From Amphibalanus amphitrite (taxonomy: Eukaryota > Arthropoda > Thecostraca > Balanomorpha > Balanidae): a stretch of DNA of 64,000 nucleotides. Of this stretch, positions 11,501-21,100 are shown in pieces. Location of the stretch: assembly GCF_019059575.1 (NCBI RefSeq), contig NW_024881531.1, forward strand, positions 1,488,001 through 1,552,000. The letters run 5' to 3'. A model generated the notes under the pieces. That model searched no databases, was not told the DNA's origin, and was given only the letters and a program-made list of their open reading frames with translations. Position 1 is the first letter of the stretch. Each line of letters starts with the position of its first letter. The translations under genes and the position numbers were made by a program.

Positions 11501-13094
11501 CGTCCCCCGGCTCTCCTTAGTTCGTAACACCACCATTCCCACATTCTTGTTCGTCTGTCGGCACTAACGATACCTCCGTCCGCTCTCGACAGGTGGCGCT
11601 GGTGGGCCGCTCGGGCAGCGGCAAGTCTACGCTGGCGATGGCGCTGTTCGAGATGTCTGACCTGCTCGAGGGCAGTATCAAGGTGGACGGACAGAGCCTG
11701 TCCTCGCTGCCGCTGCACGCGGTCCGATCACGGCTGGCGCTCATCCCGCAGGAGCCGCTGCTCTTCTCTGGGACAGTGAGGTCAGTTAGAGAGGATGACC
11801 GGGGGAGGGAAGGGGCGCTCATCCCGCAGGAGCCGCTGCCTCTGGGACAGTGAGGTCAGTTAGAGAGGATGACCGGGGGAGGGAAGGGGCGCACCGCAGG
11901 AGCCGCTGCTCTGCTCCAGGACTGTGAGGTCAGAATGTGGTGTGATATAGGAGTGGGTTGGGGTTTGGGAGGTTGATCAAACTGAAGTGGGAATGTCAAT
12001 TAATGAATTAGTTCAGGGCAGCTATGAACGATGTGCAGTCGCGACTGCAATGCACGTGAGATCAGAACGGCACGAAATCGGGACTGCGTTTGAAGGCTGG
12101 AGGGCTGGGTTGGGTCATGAAGAGGTCGGAGAAGTCTGTGGCATTCAGCTGGCTCTGACTTTGTGTGTAGTCACAGCGAGCAACCTCTATCATTTCCTCA
12201 GGTCGAACCTGGACCCCAGGTGTGATATGTGTACTCACAGTGGTGCTCTGTACTATCCCCTCAGGTCGAACCTGGACCCCAAGTGTGAGATGACCGATGA
12301 TCAGATGTGGGAGGCGCTGGAGCTGGTTCAGCTGAAGGACTTCATCTCCAGCCTCGGCAGGGGACTGGGTAAGTCATACAGCACAGCCCCTAGTCGGGTC
12401 GAAGCCGTAGTGACTTACATAGCAGAGTATCTGCTGGACATAGCTGTTCGCAATTCGCATAGCTGTCGCATAGCGGGGTACCTGAAAGTGAACTTATCAT
12501 TTAATATATTGTATGTACTATTTAGTTCGCATACCTAAGGTGTAGAGTAGGGTAGAGTGGGGTAGGGGCCTTGGCTGCAGATGCCCGCCGTATGTCTGCA
12601 GTAGTAGTGCCTATTCTCCCCTCCCCATCTAGTGACCTGTAGTTGTCTCCACACCCGTCCCGTCCCCTTCCTCGGCAGACCTGTATGTAGTAGTGGTCCC
12701 CACACCTGACTCCCCTCCCCCTGCAGACCTGGAGGTGCAAGAGGGCGGTGAGAACTTCTCGGTCGGCCAGCGCCAGCTGCTCTGTCTGGCGCGCGCACTG
12801 CTCCGGCGCGCCCGTGTGGTGGTCATGGACGAGCCGACCTCCTCTCTGGACGCGGAGACGGTGCGCGCCCTGCAGGGCATCGTGCAGCGCGCCTTCCGAG
12901 ACAGCACGGTCATCACGATCGCCCACCAGATCGCCACTGTGCTCGACTACGACCTGCTGTTGGTGCTGGACGGCGGGAGACTGGCCGAGCAGGGCCCACC
13001 CAAACAACTGGCCAAGAAGAGGGACGGACTGTTCGCGGGCATGCTGCGAGCCGCGCTCGACCAGGGTGCGAGTTTGACCGAGAGGATAGGATGA
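481..13094 (+). CDS. Sur: Sulfonylurea-receptor-like ABCC transporter, 5' partial, 18 exons
   Basis: Full-length SUR proteins are ABC proteins with two transmembrane domains and two nucleotide-binding domains; in vertebrates they form the regulatory subunit of KATP channels at the membrane. Exons that join in frame: 481-643, 945-1123, 2453-2581, 3688-4715, 5055-5319, 6081-6218, 6450-6656, 6992-7410, 7786-7970, 8370-8510, 8730-9121, 9422-9579, 9790-9985, 10367-10607, 11006-11247, 11593-11780, 12265-12368, 12727-13094 (1580 residues visible). All introns are GT-AG. SUR rather than generic MRP is indicated by blocks such as THKLQYL after NBD1 Walker [23 protein letters not shown] at the start of TMD2, [17 protein letters not shown] and [12 protein letters not shown]. 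The N-terminus, TMD0 if present and most of TMD1 lie upstream of the window. No Kir channel gene is visible here. Function in this organism is inferred from homology. Confidence 0.93.
1124..2452. other. Sur intron 2
   Basis: No gene is seen. There is a short GT/G run at about 1146-1169 and a degenerate pyrimidine-rich tandem repeat at about 2343-2452 leading into the acceptor. Confidence 0.6.
2582..3687. other. Sur intron 3
   Basis: No coding sequence is recognised. It ends in the duplicated acceptor described separately. Confidence 0.6.
3629..3720 (+). repeat. Duplicated 3' splice junction at Sur exon 4
   Basis: A copy reading ctccctccctgcag followed by acagacctccgtggtgcc lies directly upstream of the used junction ctccccctccccgcag followed by agacaaacctcggtggtg. 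Both copies contain pyrimidine tract, acceptor and exon start. Confidence 0.75.
3688..4715 (+). other. Sur: Sur exon 4: long low-complexity linker and NBD1 Walker A
   Basis: This single exon encodes visible residues 158-500. The first 280 or so residues are Ser/Thr/Pro-rich, then an acidic Glu/Ser stretch, then a Gly/Asp tract (about 3973-4160), then Pro/Ala/Asn-rich sequence. Ordered NBD1 sequence starts around TVTAASFCW and reaches Walker [10 protein letters not shown] (residues 472-480). The linker is far longer than is usual between TMD1 and NBD1 in this family. The frame is open throughout and matches both neighbouring exon phases, so it is probably translated. It may carry regulatory or phosphorylation sites; that is inference. 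Confidence 0.85.
5055..6656 (+). other. Sur: Sur exons 5-7: rest of NBD1
   Basis: Exon 5055-5319 carries the Q-loop (YASQSPWLF) and the signature LSGGQRQR (residues 565-572). Exon 6081-6218 opens with DDPLSALD, placing Asp rather than Glu after the Walker B Asp, as in other ABCC NBD1 domains, so this site is expected to hydrolyse ATP poorly. H-loop THK is at residues 623-625. Exon 6450-6656 closes NBD1 with [13 protein letters not shown] and begins a charged, probably helical linker. Phases agree at each join. Confidence 0.9.
6642..6787 (+). repeat. Duplicated 5' splice junction at Sur exon 7
   Basis: The exon end and donor (cagactgccggcg then gtgagtggcc) occur at 6643-6666, again at 6718-6741, and in decayed form near 6769-6787 (cagactgccgacggtgtgcgg). 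The spacing is about 75 and then 50 bases. Confidence 0.8.
6992..7970 (+). other. Sur: Sur exons 8-9: Arg/Ser-rich inter-domain linker
   Basis: Visible residues 704-905 link NBD1 to TMD2. The sequence is rich in Arg, Ser and Pro, with repeated basophilic-kinase-like sites ([18 protein letters not shown]). It ends in an acidic EQTCDDEE cluster just before TMD2. Vertebrate SURs also have a variable charged linker here. PKA-type regulation is plausible but only inferred from motif shape. Confidence 0.8.
7723..8059 (+). repeat. Duplicated 3' splice junction flanking Sur exon 9
   Basis: About 72 bases at 7724-7795 (ending ccggtccacag, then gccgtctctg of exon 9) recur at 7988-8059 in the next intron (ending ccggtcaacag, then gccgtctctg). 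I count 8 mismatches by eye. The copies diverge after that, so exon 9 itself was not copied whole. Confidence 0.8.
8370..10607 (+). other. Sur: Sur exons 10-14: TMD2
   Basis: Exon 8370-8510 starts with an acidic/basic cytosolic stretch (EEEREKGKI) and the first TMD2 helix. Exon 8730-9121 holds DYWLSFW, a possible extracellular N-glycosylation site (NIT), another helix and the loop [17 protein letters not shown], a hallmark ABC coupling-loop region. Exons 9422-9579, 9790-9985 and 10367-10607 encode further helices, the GLAVIRAYR loop and the final [10 protein letters not shown] segment leading to NBD2. All joins keep frame. Confidence 0.9.
11737..11933 (+). repeat. Triplicated 5' splice junction at Sur exon 16
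   Basis: Three tandem copies (11737-11814, 11815-11888, 11889-11933) span the last 44 exon bases, the donor gtcagt and the first intron bases. Copy 2 is nearly identical apart from a 4-base loss; copy 3 is shorter and more diverged. Splicing at the copy 2 donor would add 74 bases and break the frame. Confidence 0.85.
12189..12290 (+). repeat. Duplicated 3' splice junction at Sur exon 17
   Basis: The used acceptor and exon start (cctcag then gtcgaacctggacccc) at about 12259-12280 have an upstream copy at about 12196-12217, followed in that copy by ag and gtgtgat, which itself looks like a donor. Confidence 0.8.
12667..12735 (+). repeat. Duplicated acceptor before Sur exon 18
   Basis: A pyrimidine-rich tract with cag followed by acctg occurs at about 12667-12684 and again at the used acceptor 12711-12731. 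A third, weaker gtatgtctgcagtagtagtg copy is near 12591. Confidence 0.6.
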
Positions 13095-15031
13095 GGGCGG
13101 ATCTACACCAGGGTGGGTGGGATAGGGACAGTGAGATGGGGAGGGGTTAGGGAGGACGAGGGATGCCAGTGCGACGAAGAAATGGACCTTGGGGTGTGGT
13201 CTTTACGTTGTCCAGCAATGGAACTAAGATTGACCCGGCCAGCGGGTGCGGTAGACTTCAAACATAGGGTTGCGAATCCTTGCTGCCGGGCCTGCAGTCT
13301 GCACTGGGGCCGGGTAGCCTGCCTCGGGTCTGAGACTATCACATTGACGTGGTGACTGATCGGTGCTATAACGTGATGGCGTTTCCCTCCGCTCTGTGGG
13401 AAGCCGGGAGACAGAGCCAGCGGCGGGTGGTGGCCGTCGGGTCACAGGTCACGACTGAGATTACGCCTTTCGATGGTTAACCCAGATCAGGGGACTCAAA
13501 GCTGATCAGTTGACCCGTGCGACTCGTGCGTCGGGAGATGGAAGGACTATTTCCGACCGTTGGTTCCCGACCAGTCACGAAGGAGTCGTGTGTGAAACTG
13601 ACTTCGCGATTTATATGTGCTTTTATCGTGTATGAGATTCACCGGCGTGATGTGTTTTACCGTGTCAAATCGACTCAACTGCGCCAGTCGAGTGTTACGT
13701 CTTCTATGACCTGTTTTGACCGTGTATTGTTTATATTGACTGTTGTTGGACGCGGATTGGCTGTGTGTCCAATACTCTGCCTGCCCGGCGCGGTGGGTAG
13801 GCCGGCGGTGCCGAGCCCGCCCCGGCTGCAGGCCAGTGAAGGGGCGCCAACGCCACGGGCCAGTCTGCGTGCCGCCCGAGTATTACCACGTGTACATTGC
13901 ACAACCATCGTTCATTGAGCGCGCTTTTATACAATACAGAGGCTATATTTGTATGAAATACATACGAACATGTTTGATGGTGCATGTAAAGACTGATCAA
14001 GTCTTTCCGGATAATAGTGCCAGTAGAATGGTGCAATTTGCCACAAATAGTCTTGAGCGGTGATAGGTATTTGCCTAGATCTGTAGATGTAGCACCGTAC
14101 CTCCATTTATCATCTGGTCGTGAGATTCATCTGACGCTGCGTGGTATGCCTGCTATTTATTCCGCTGTTCATTTATCTCTACTTGTGCCCGCGTGTGACG
14201 CCGACCGGATTCAGGTGCCCATCCCGAGTTCTGGCGTGACGACGGCTGGTATCATTCTATCATTTTTAATACCTATTACTGATGCTCGACATTAGTTCTA
14301 GCTCTTCGTTGCAGCATGGGCTGTTCAACACAGGTTGAACTTGTGCCACTTGTCCAGTTTTGTCCCCTGCCAAAGACTTGCTTCCCAGGCTGTCCGATTG
14401 GAAGCCGGCCCTGAAAAGCTACAGAGAGCCGGCTTTGATCCAGAGACCTCTCGCTCCCATCGGAGACGTGCAGTCCAACCACCCCACATCTGTGGCCTCC
14501 CGGTCCATCCGGAACTCATTACTCCGTGATCCTGACGCCGTTGGCGCCCTCCTCCCCCTCCCCCCAGTCCAAACGCGTCGTGTCCGAGTGGTCCGTGTAT
14601 TGGTCCGCCTCCGGTGTCGGGTGTCGGTGTCACCGGGGACCGTCTCCGGCCGGCGCCACGGCCCGGCCCGGCCCACCCACTCGCCGCTGAATTGACATTC
14701 GATAGTGCCGGAGACGGGCGGCGGCCGGCCGCCGGAGTCTCCGGCGTCCGCTCCGGCCGGGGCGGGCGGTCTCCGCCGTCCCCGGCCCAGAGTCCGACCA
14801 CCTTTGTACAGTGCGACGCCGCGCGGGCCGCCGTCGGCCCGTTTGGCACCCGATATATGGTCACTAATTCTCTACAAACAGCCACAAACAGGCCGACGGT
14901 CACACTGGACAGACGCGCGGTGCCTAATATAACCACCACAGGTCGCACAGCACTCGCTCACCCGCTCCGTCTCCCGGTTTGTACAATTTATACATATTGC
15001 ACTCCCTTTTCGGCACCTGATAACGACCAAA

Positions 15032-15037
15032 AATAAA
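15032..15037 (+). terminator. Candidate poly(A) signal for Sur
   Basis: AATAAA on the plus strand about 1.9 kb after the Sur stop, the first perfect hexamer I found downstream. A 3' UTR of this length is possible but unproven. Confidence 0.3.
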
Positions 15038-15693
15038 CAGGAATACTTCCAACATACCAGTACACTCAAGCGTATAATCAAATCCAACGGTCGGCCAAGA
15101 TTTGTAACACCTAAACAGCGTCTGGTTTACATAACAACGCTGGCCTCGGGCGTTCAACAGCAAACACCAAACAACGAAAGCACTGGAAACGCACGCTCCG
15201 CCACATCTACACCAACTGCCGTGACAGCGGGCTAAACTCTGACAACGAGCGGCCTGAGAAAACGGGCGACTGCGACTCGAGGGCCCCTCGAGACCGCTCC
15301 GTCAACAACCTGACACAGCACGAGCACTGGCAAGAGTCGTGAAGTTGAAACGCTCCCGTAGAGCCCGCAACATTCACGGCAACAACACGACCAGCAGACG
15401 CTTCCACAGCGAGTTGGCGCGTCAGTCGAGCCAGCGGCGGCCGCGGGGACTGCCGCTCGGCTCGGCCGAGGATACAGGGACAGAGGTGCGGCCCGAGGCC
15501 TTCTACACGACATCTACAGAAACGATACAGTACAAAAAGACAACTACCTGGCTTAGGTAACTGCATGCGAGACGATATATACAGGATGGCACTGTATGTA
15601 CAAAAATAAGGGAACAAAACTGTTTTGAAAGCCCCTCCATTGCTGTGCTGACGCAACGTTTAGTCTCACTCCGCCTCCTCTAGTCCTTCTCCG

Positions 15694-15770
15694 TCAATGT
15701 TCAAAGTCCGCGAGTCCTTCACTCCCCACGTCCACTGATCCCATCGCGGTGTCACTGTTCACGCCGCAGC
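15694..15770 (-). CDS. Possible alternative last NFAT exon
   Basis: If the large NFAT exon is spliced at its G/GTGAGT end (phase 1), an acceptor GCGCAG at 15776-15771 (minus) opens a 25-codon frame ending EGLADFEH and TGA at 15694. The phase fits, and the short acidic-hydrophobic tail would suit an activation domain. The acceptor lacks a polypyrimidine tract, so this is weak. Confidence 0.2.
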
Positions 15771-16029
15771 CTGCGCACTGCCGCCGCTCTCGTCTTCACT
15801 CACACGGTCAGAGCGCGATCACTCGAAGCTCGTCCGGCGGCCCGGGGCCGTCTTAGTCAATCACAAACACCACAATCACCGCGGGTCAACTCAAGAGCGG
15901 AGCTGCTCCGAGGTCGCAGGTCTGCCATCACGCTCAGTTCGCGTCGTGGCCGCGGGAACCTCCCGGACGGCCAGACGGTCACACCCAACGCTGTGGACAG
16001 TTCACGTCCCGCAGTCGGGGATAGCAGTG

Positions 16030-16170
16030 AGTTCAGTCTCAGTCCGGACTGGCTCGCTCAGTCAGACTCGCCAGTCTGTTCCGCTCAGTCAGTCACAGAC
16101 TCGCCAGTCTGTTCAGTTCTGAGTCACAGATTCGCCGGTCTGTTCAGTTCTCAGTCACATGTCTGTAATT
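16030..16170. repeat. Minisatellite, about 30-base unit
   Basis: Three to four imperfect copies of a unit containing cagtcacagactcgccagtc and tgttcagttct. Confidence 0.7.
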
Positions 16171-16425
16171 CTCAGTCGGTTTGGTGGCTGGGTAGGTTGC
16201 CATCGGAACGGAGACGTTTAAACTGAAACGGAAACGGTACAAGCATCAGCGATGCTATCGAAAACGAAGAGCAGCGTGAGGGGGAATCAGACATAAATGG
16301 CAATTCAACGAAAATGCATCGAAGGAATCCGAACAATTATTACACAAGGAGACCGAGAAAAGGTACAAAGGGAGCGCAAGAATAGTGTTAAGACCGCACT
16401 GGACAAAGACAAGGCTACAACTGAG

Positions 16426-16431
16426 TTTAAT
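16426..16431 (-). terminator. Candidate poly(A) signal for NFAT (ATTAAA)
   Basis: On the minus strand this reads ATTAAA, about 80 bases past the in-frame stop reached if the large last exon is not spliced at its donor-like end. A perfect AATAAA on the minus strand is much further away (14156-14161). Confidence 0.35.
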
Positions 16432-16511
16432 AAATGGCATGGATCTTCGTAACTGGAGTTAACAAATATCGCCTCTGACCAAGCCGAGCTCTGCTCACGC
16501 GGGGTGCGTCA

Positions 16512-18109
16512 TCACTCACCGCTGTCTCCGTTGATGTAGTCGATCAGTCCCATGCCCTTGGGCAGGTCACTGAGCGGGTCCTCGGCCGGCGCCGCGCTGG
16601 GGGCAGGGAACGCCACCTCGCCCCACATGGGGTCACTGCGCCGGCTCTGCGCGGGCGCGGGGGCCGGCTCCGAGGCGGCCACCGTCTCCTGGAGCACGTC
16701 CGCCAGCTGCTGCTGCGACCAGGTCGGCACCTCGGCGGCCGGCGTCCACTGGGGCGGCTGCTCGGCCGGCGGCTGGGGCTGTGTGTGCTGTGTCTGCTGC
16801 TGCTGCGGGGCAGACCACGTCTTCTCCACCTCCGCTGCGGTCCAGGTCTGCACCGGCGCCGGAGCCGGGGCGGCCTCCTTCTGTGCCCAGCTGGTCTTGG
16901 TGTCCACGGCCAGCGCAGACCAGGACTGCTCGCCACTTGCCGTCTCTCCGGCGGTGGTCACGGCCGTCCAGTCGGACTCCACCCGCGCCGTTGTCGGCTC
17001 CGACTCGGGGCTCCAGCTGCGCCCGCCCTCTGCCGGCGCAGTCTGCCCCAGGCCGTGCCAGGCGGACGGCGTGGTGTCGGCGGCAGTGGTGACAGCCGTC
17101 TCGGTCTCCATCTGCCACGTCTCCGCCACCGGCTGCGGCGGGGCAGCCACCGTTTCCGACCAGCCGTGCTGGGACACGGCCTCCACCACATCGGCAGCCG
17201 TCCACTTCTGCACCACCGACTCGGAGACGATGGTGGCCACCTCGCGCTTCCACAGACTGTCGGCGGCGCCGTCCGTCGACGCCGACACGGAGGCCGCCCA
17301 GCCGCTGGCGGCGGGCGTCTCCGTCTTGGGCGAGCTCCAGGCGGTCTCGGTGGTCGGCGGGGACCAGGCGGCCTGCGAGGCCGGCGCCTCGGGCTGCGGC
17401 GACGGCCAGCCGGTGGTCTCTGCCGAGCCGGGGGCTGTGGTCGGTGACCACGCCTCCTGTCCGGTGGCAGCGGGGGTCTCCGTTAGCGACTGCGGGGACC
17501 AGGTGGCGGCGACCTGTGACGAGTCCGCCTGGGACGTCGCTGAAGGCCAGACGGCCTGCGGGGAGACGTCAGTGCGCGTGGCAGGGCTCCACTGGTCTGC
17601 CTCGGCCGCGTCAGCCGCGTGCTGCTGCTGCTGCTGCTGCGCCTGTTGCTGTTGCTGAACCTGCTGTTGCTGCTGCTGCTGATGTTGGAGTTGTTGCTGT
17701 TGCTGCTGCTGAACATGCTGTTGTTGCTGCTGCTGCTGATGTTGGAGTTGTTGCTGTTGCTGCTGCTGAACACGCTGTTGCAGCTGTTGATGTTGCTGCT
17801 GGGCCTGTTGCCGTTGGGCCTGTTGTTGTTGAGCATGTTGCTTCTGCTGCTGCTGCTGCGCGGCCCAGCCGGTCGGAGTAGCCACCTCCTGTCTCACGGG
17901 TACGCTCTGCTCCTGTCGGCTCGTCCAATCAGCCCCCGTCGCGGGGGACGCCTCCTGGATCAGCGGCGCCGGGCCGGCCGCGCTCTGAGTCAGGGCCACC
18001 GTGACGAACATGCTCGGCGAGCATCCGACGTCCGGGGCCACCGGCACCAGCTGCATGGCCGGCACCTTGTCCGTCCGCGGCTCCAGCGCCGCCGGCCGCT
18101 GCACGGCCA
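16512..18109 (-). other. NFAT: NFAT activation-domain exon, Gln-rich and Trp-repeat
   Basis: One exon of about 530 codons. After a Pro/Val-rich start comes a polyglutamine region (about 17620-17850) broken by Leu-Gln-His and Val blocks, with one block of about 60 bases present twice. The rest carries some two dozen Trp residues at 10-20-residue intervals, mostly as W followed by Ser, Thr or Ala and often Pro (for example TWSPQS, EAWSPT, AAWSPP). It ends LPKGMGLIDYINGDSG. Translation either stops 2 codons after the donor-like G/GTGAGT, at 16512-16514, or splices on. Confidence 0.85.
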
Positions 18110-21100
18110 CTGCAGGACACGTAGGTAACAGAAAGTCAGCAGGCCGCTCAGTCCTCACTGGGCAATTTGACGATTCCCACATGATCCAACGACGAACGAA
18201 AGTGGGTCGCTTTATCACAGGTCGTTGAATCAGTAGCACGATGGCGTAGCACACAAATTAACGGTTTAAAGGGTTGACAACTATTGTCATGTTTCTATAC
18301 AAATGAAAAACAAGCCCGATGTATCCCCTTCATTACATAAGACAGAGACCGTCCGTGTCAGTTCGACTTACCTGAGACAGCAGCGGGGTCTGTGAGTTCT
18401 GCGCGCGCCGATGGCGACGTCTTGATGGCCGGCTCTGTCGGCTGAACTCCGGCTCCCAGCAGGATCTCGCCAGTCTCCGCAAAGTGTCGGTTTATCGCGA
18501 TGGCAGCTGTAAAGAGAAGAACGTGTCTTAGACCTAAAGTCGCAAAACCTCGAACAGATCCAATACACATCAATCGCTTATGCCGTTCTTGTTGATCAGT
18601 ATTATTGCGTAGCCACAAAACAAATGCATGCAAAGCTCATCTCAATTGTTTATGCCGTTCTTATAGACCAGTATTATTGTTTAGGCACAAAACAAATGCA
18701 TGCAAAGCTCATCACAGAGTATGAACATGTATAATTATGCGTGTGAGGAAAATAGGAGCAGATGTAACCACCAGGACGGCTCGGCCGCCCGGCGCGGGTG
18801 TTCACCTTGCGACACGCCGTTGGGCAGCTGCTTGCCGCCGGTCTCGGCCCGGTCAGGTGTGGAGGTCAGCTCTGCAAGACCGCCACAGTCAGAACGGTGG
18901 CGGCGGACGGCGGGCCGCGCGGCCGCACCGGTCACGGACGGCGCGCGCCGGTCTGTGGCGCCGCCGGACGGCCTCTGAGCGGGCCGGCGCGGGGCCACAG
19001 ACCGCGGAGCGCGCGCCCACAGACCGGGCGGCGGCGCACGGCCGACGCGGCGGCCGTCCTCCAGTGAGCGGGACGGCGCGCGCCGGCCGCCGCACACCGC
19101 CGCACGGGCACACCACACAGCTCCCTCGGGTGCGGCCCTCCTCAGTCACACTCGCGGCACTCAGACGCCCACTCAGACAGAGGCGCGCGCCTCCCTCCCG
19201 GCCCGCCCCGATCGGCCCAAACTCGGCGCTCTATGGCCTCCCGTCCCGCCCGCCCGTCCCACCCCCCGGGCGCGCGCCTCCTCTCACAGACGGCAGCTCT
19301 CGGACCAGGTTGGCAGGCACGCAGGGCGGGTCCACTAGCGCGCGCGACAGCCACTCTCCGGCCGCTCGACAGGGGCTCGCCGCGGCTGGGCGCTGGCGCC
19401 GACCGAGGCCAGGCGCGCCGGTCCGCGCCCCGTCCGGCCGGTCGGCCGCTGACGGCGGCGCCGGCTCGCACTGAGGGCGCGGAGCGGGACGCGGCCGGCG
19501 GAGTCGGCGTCGGCCGGCGCCGGGAGCGAAGCGCGGCGCGCGGCGCCGGGCGCTGGTCAGCCCGGCGGCGGGCGCCTCCAGCCATTCTGCGGACCGAGAA
19601 GGGCGAGCCCCTGCCGGGCGCGGCTTTCACACAGCCAGTCACACCGCGGCGCTCACATTCCGTGCACAGGAGAGCCGCACCCCGGGCGGGGCGCGACCCG
19701 GCAAAGGGCGCGGGCCGGCCCCGAAACAACACTCTACACATGTACACAACAGCAAAACGGCATAGCATACACAGCGGGAGCATAGAAAACAACAAAACTC
19801 TCCGGTCTCGGCAAACAATCGAAGAGCAAACTAGTACATGTTGCCTCCGACAAAGTCAATCTGGCTGGCGGAGAATCTGTTAGCACAACTTTGTACAGAA
19901 CTCAGTACTCGACTCAGCCCGGCGGGCGACACGCCAGGCTTGTTACGTTGAACTCTGGGCAGGTACGTTAGTGGCGCCGCGCGGAGGCGGCCGCGGCAGC
20001 TACGTTACAGAGCGACTGTGTCGGCAGTGCTGGACTGCGGCAGCTACGTTACGGGTGGTGTGGGGAGGCATCTGGACGGCGTGTCAGGCCAGGTCCGCCG
20101 GCCAGTCCGCCGAGCCGACCTCGGCGCCGCCGGCAGCCGCCGCGGTCACCGAGGCCGGCCGAGCAGCCCGACGGGGCGCGGCAGGAGCTGCAACAGGCGG
20201 ATCAGGGACGCGGTGAGAGGCTGGTTCACCACACGGAGGCTCGGCCGCCGGGACAGCGGGCGCGAGCCGGAGAGGCCGCGCTGAGGGGCGCCAGGCGACT
20301 CTGGACGGCGTGACGCAGGATCAAGAGGCAGGACGGAGGGTAGACTGAAGCTGAGTCTGAGGAACAGGGGACACAGCGGCCGTCGGAGAAGAGAGGGACT
20401 GTGGACATTTGGTACGCGGCGGGGTTGCGGACACACGGAGGGATTGCGGACACGGGGATAGCGGCGGGACTATATGTAGTCTGCGGACACAAGGAGCGGT
20501 GGGGTTGCGATCTGCGGACACAGGAAGCAGCGGGGCTGTCGGGACTGCGGAAGCACACGGAGGGCGGCCCCTCAGCCGGCGCGGACGGGGAGCGGCGGTC
20601 AGTCAGGAGCGGAGCGGCGGGCTCGGGACGGACCAGTGAGGAGGGCGGACGGCCGGCGGCTCTGACCTGGGCACACCGGCCGACCGACACTGGACCTGAT
20701 CCGCGCTGGAGGTCGGCCGCCGCGCCGACGGCCCGCGCCGAGGGAGGCCCGCCTGGGGCGCTGAGGACAGACAGAGACGTGAACGGGACACCCGGCCCGG
20801 CCCGGCCCGGCCCTGCCCGGACCACAGACAGCCGCTACAGGAGCGGTGTCGGCAGGTCCACTCCCAAGCTTCAACCAGTCTCCTCCCGACCGTGTCATCT
20901 GCCAAACTGTACTGACCAGAATTCATCTACCTTGGAAGGATTTTGCTCGTTCTGTTCAACTTTTGGATAAACTAGCAAGTAAACCAATTTTTGGGGTGAA
21001 ATATTCGCAAACTTTGCCCTCACTTTTTCCAATTCCCTTTCAATTTCCACCCCACCGTATTCGCCCAATTTCACGTTGGATGCTCCCGATTCTGGATATA

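Larger units (their letters stand above)
4716..12726. other. Remaining Sur introns
   Basis: Introns of about 220 to 860 bases lie between exons 4 and 18. Several have purine-rich sequence just after the donor (for example 9986-10150 and 10608-10760) and C-rich tracts before the acceptor (for example 10294-10307 and 10980-10993). Apart from the splice-junction copies, no other features are seen. Confidence 0.6.
11006..13094 (+). other. Sur: Sur exons 15-18: NBD2 and stop
   Basis: NBD2 contains Walker A GRSGSGKS (residues 1366-1373), Q-loop LIPQEPLLF, signature FSVGQRQ (1469-1475), Walker B ending VVVMDEP with catalytic Glu1494, D-loop SSLD and H-loop TIAH (1522-1525). The consensus catalytic residues are present, in contrast to NBD1. 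Exon 15 has an Ala/Thr/Glu-rich insertion after the A-loop Tyr. Exon 18 runs to a TGA at 13092-13094, ending shortly after the normal NBD2 terminus. Confidence 0.92.
13095..16511. other. Convergent 3' regions of Sur and NFAT
   Basis: This stretch holds no gene I can recognise. It should contain the 3' UTRs of Sur (plus) and NFAT (minus). It includes a GC-rich stretch (about 14560-14850), a 30-base minisatellite (16030-16170) and candidate poly(A) signals on both strands. Confidence 0.55.

Noticed and set aside
14325-14948. 207-codon minus-strand frame between Sur and NFAT
   Set aside because: No recognised domain, GC-rich composition, lies in the shared 3' region without splice or start support.
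16552-17658. 368-codon plus-strand frame opposite the NFAT large exon
   Set aside because: A Cys/Val/Ser-rich mirror of the real minus-strand exon. It ends in poly-Cys from the CTG repeats.
19142-19795. Long open frames on both strands (over 200 codons)
   Set aside because: They lie in extremely GC-rich sequence where stop codons are rare. The products are Arg/Ala/Gly/Pro mixtures with no recognisable domain.
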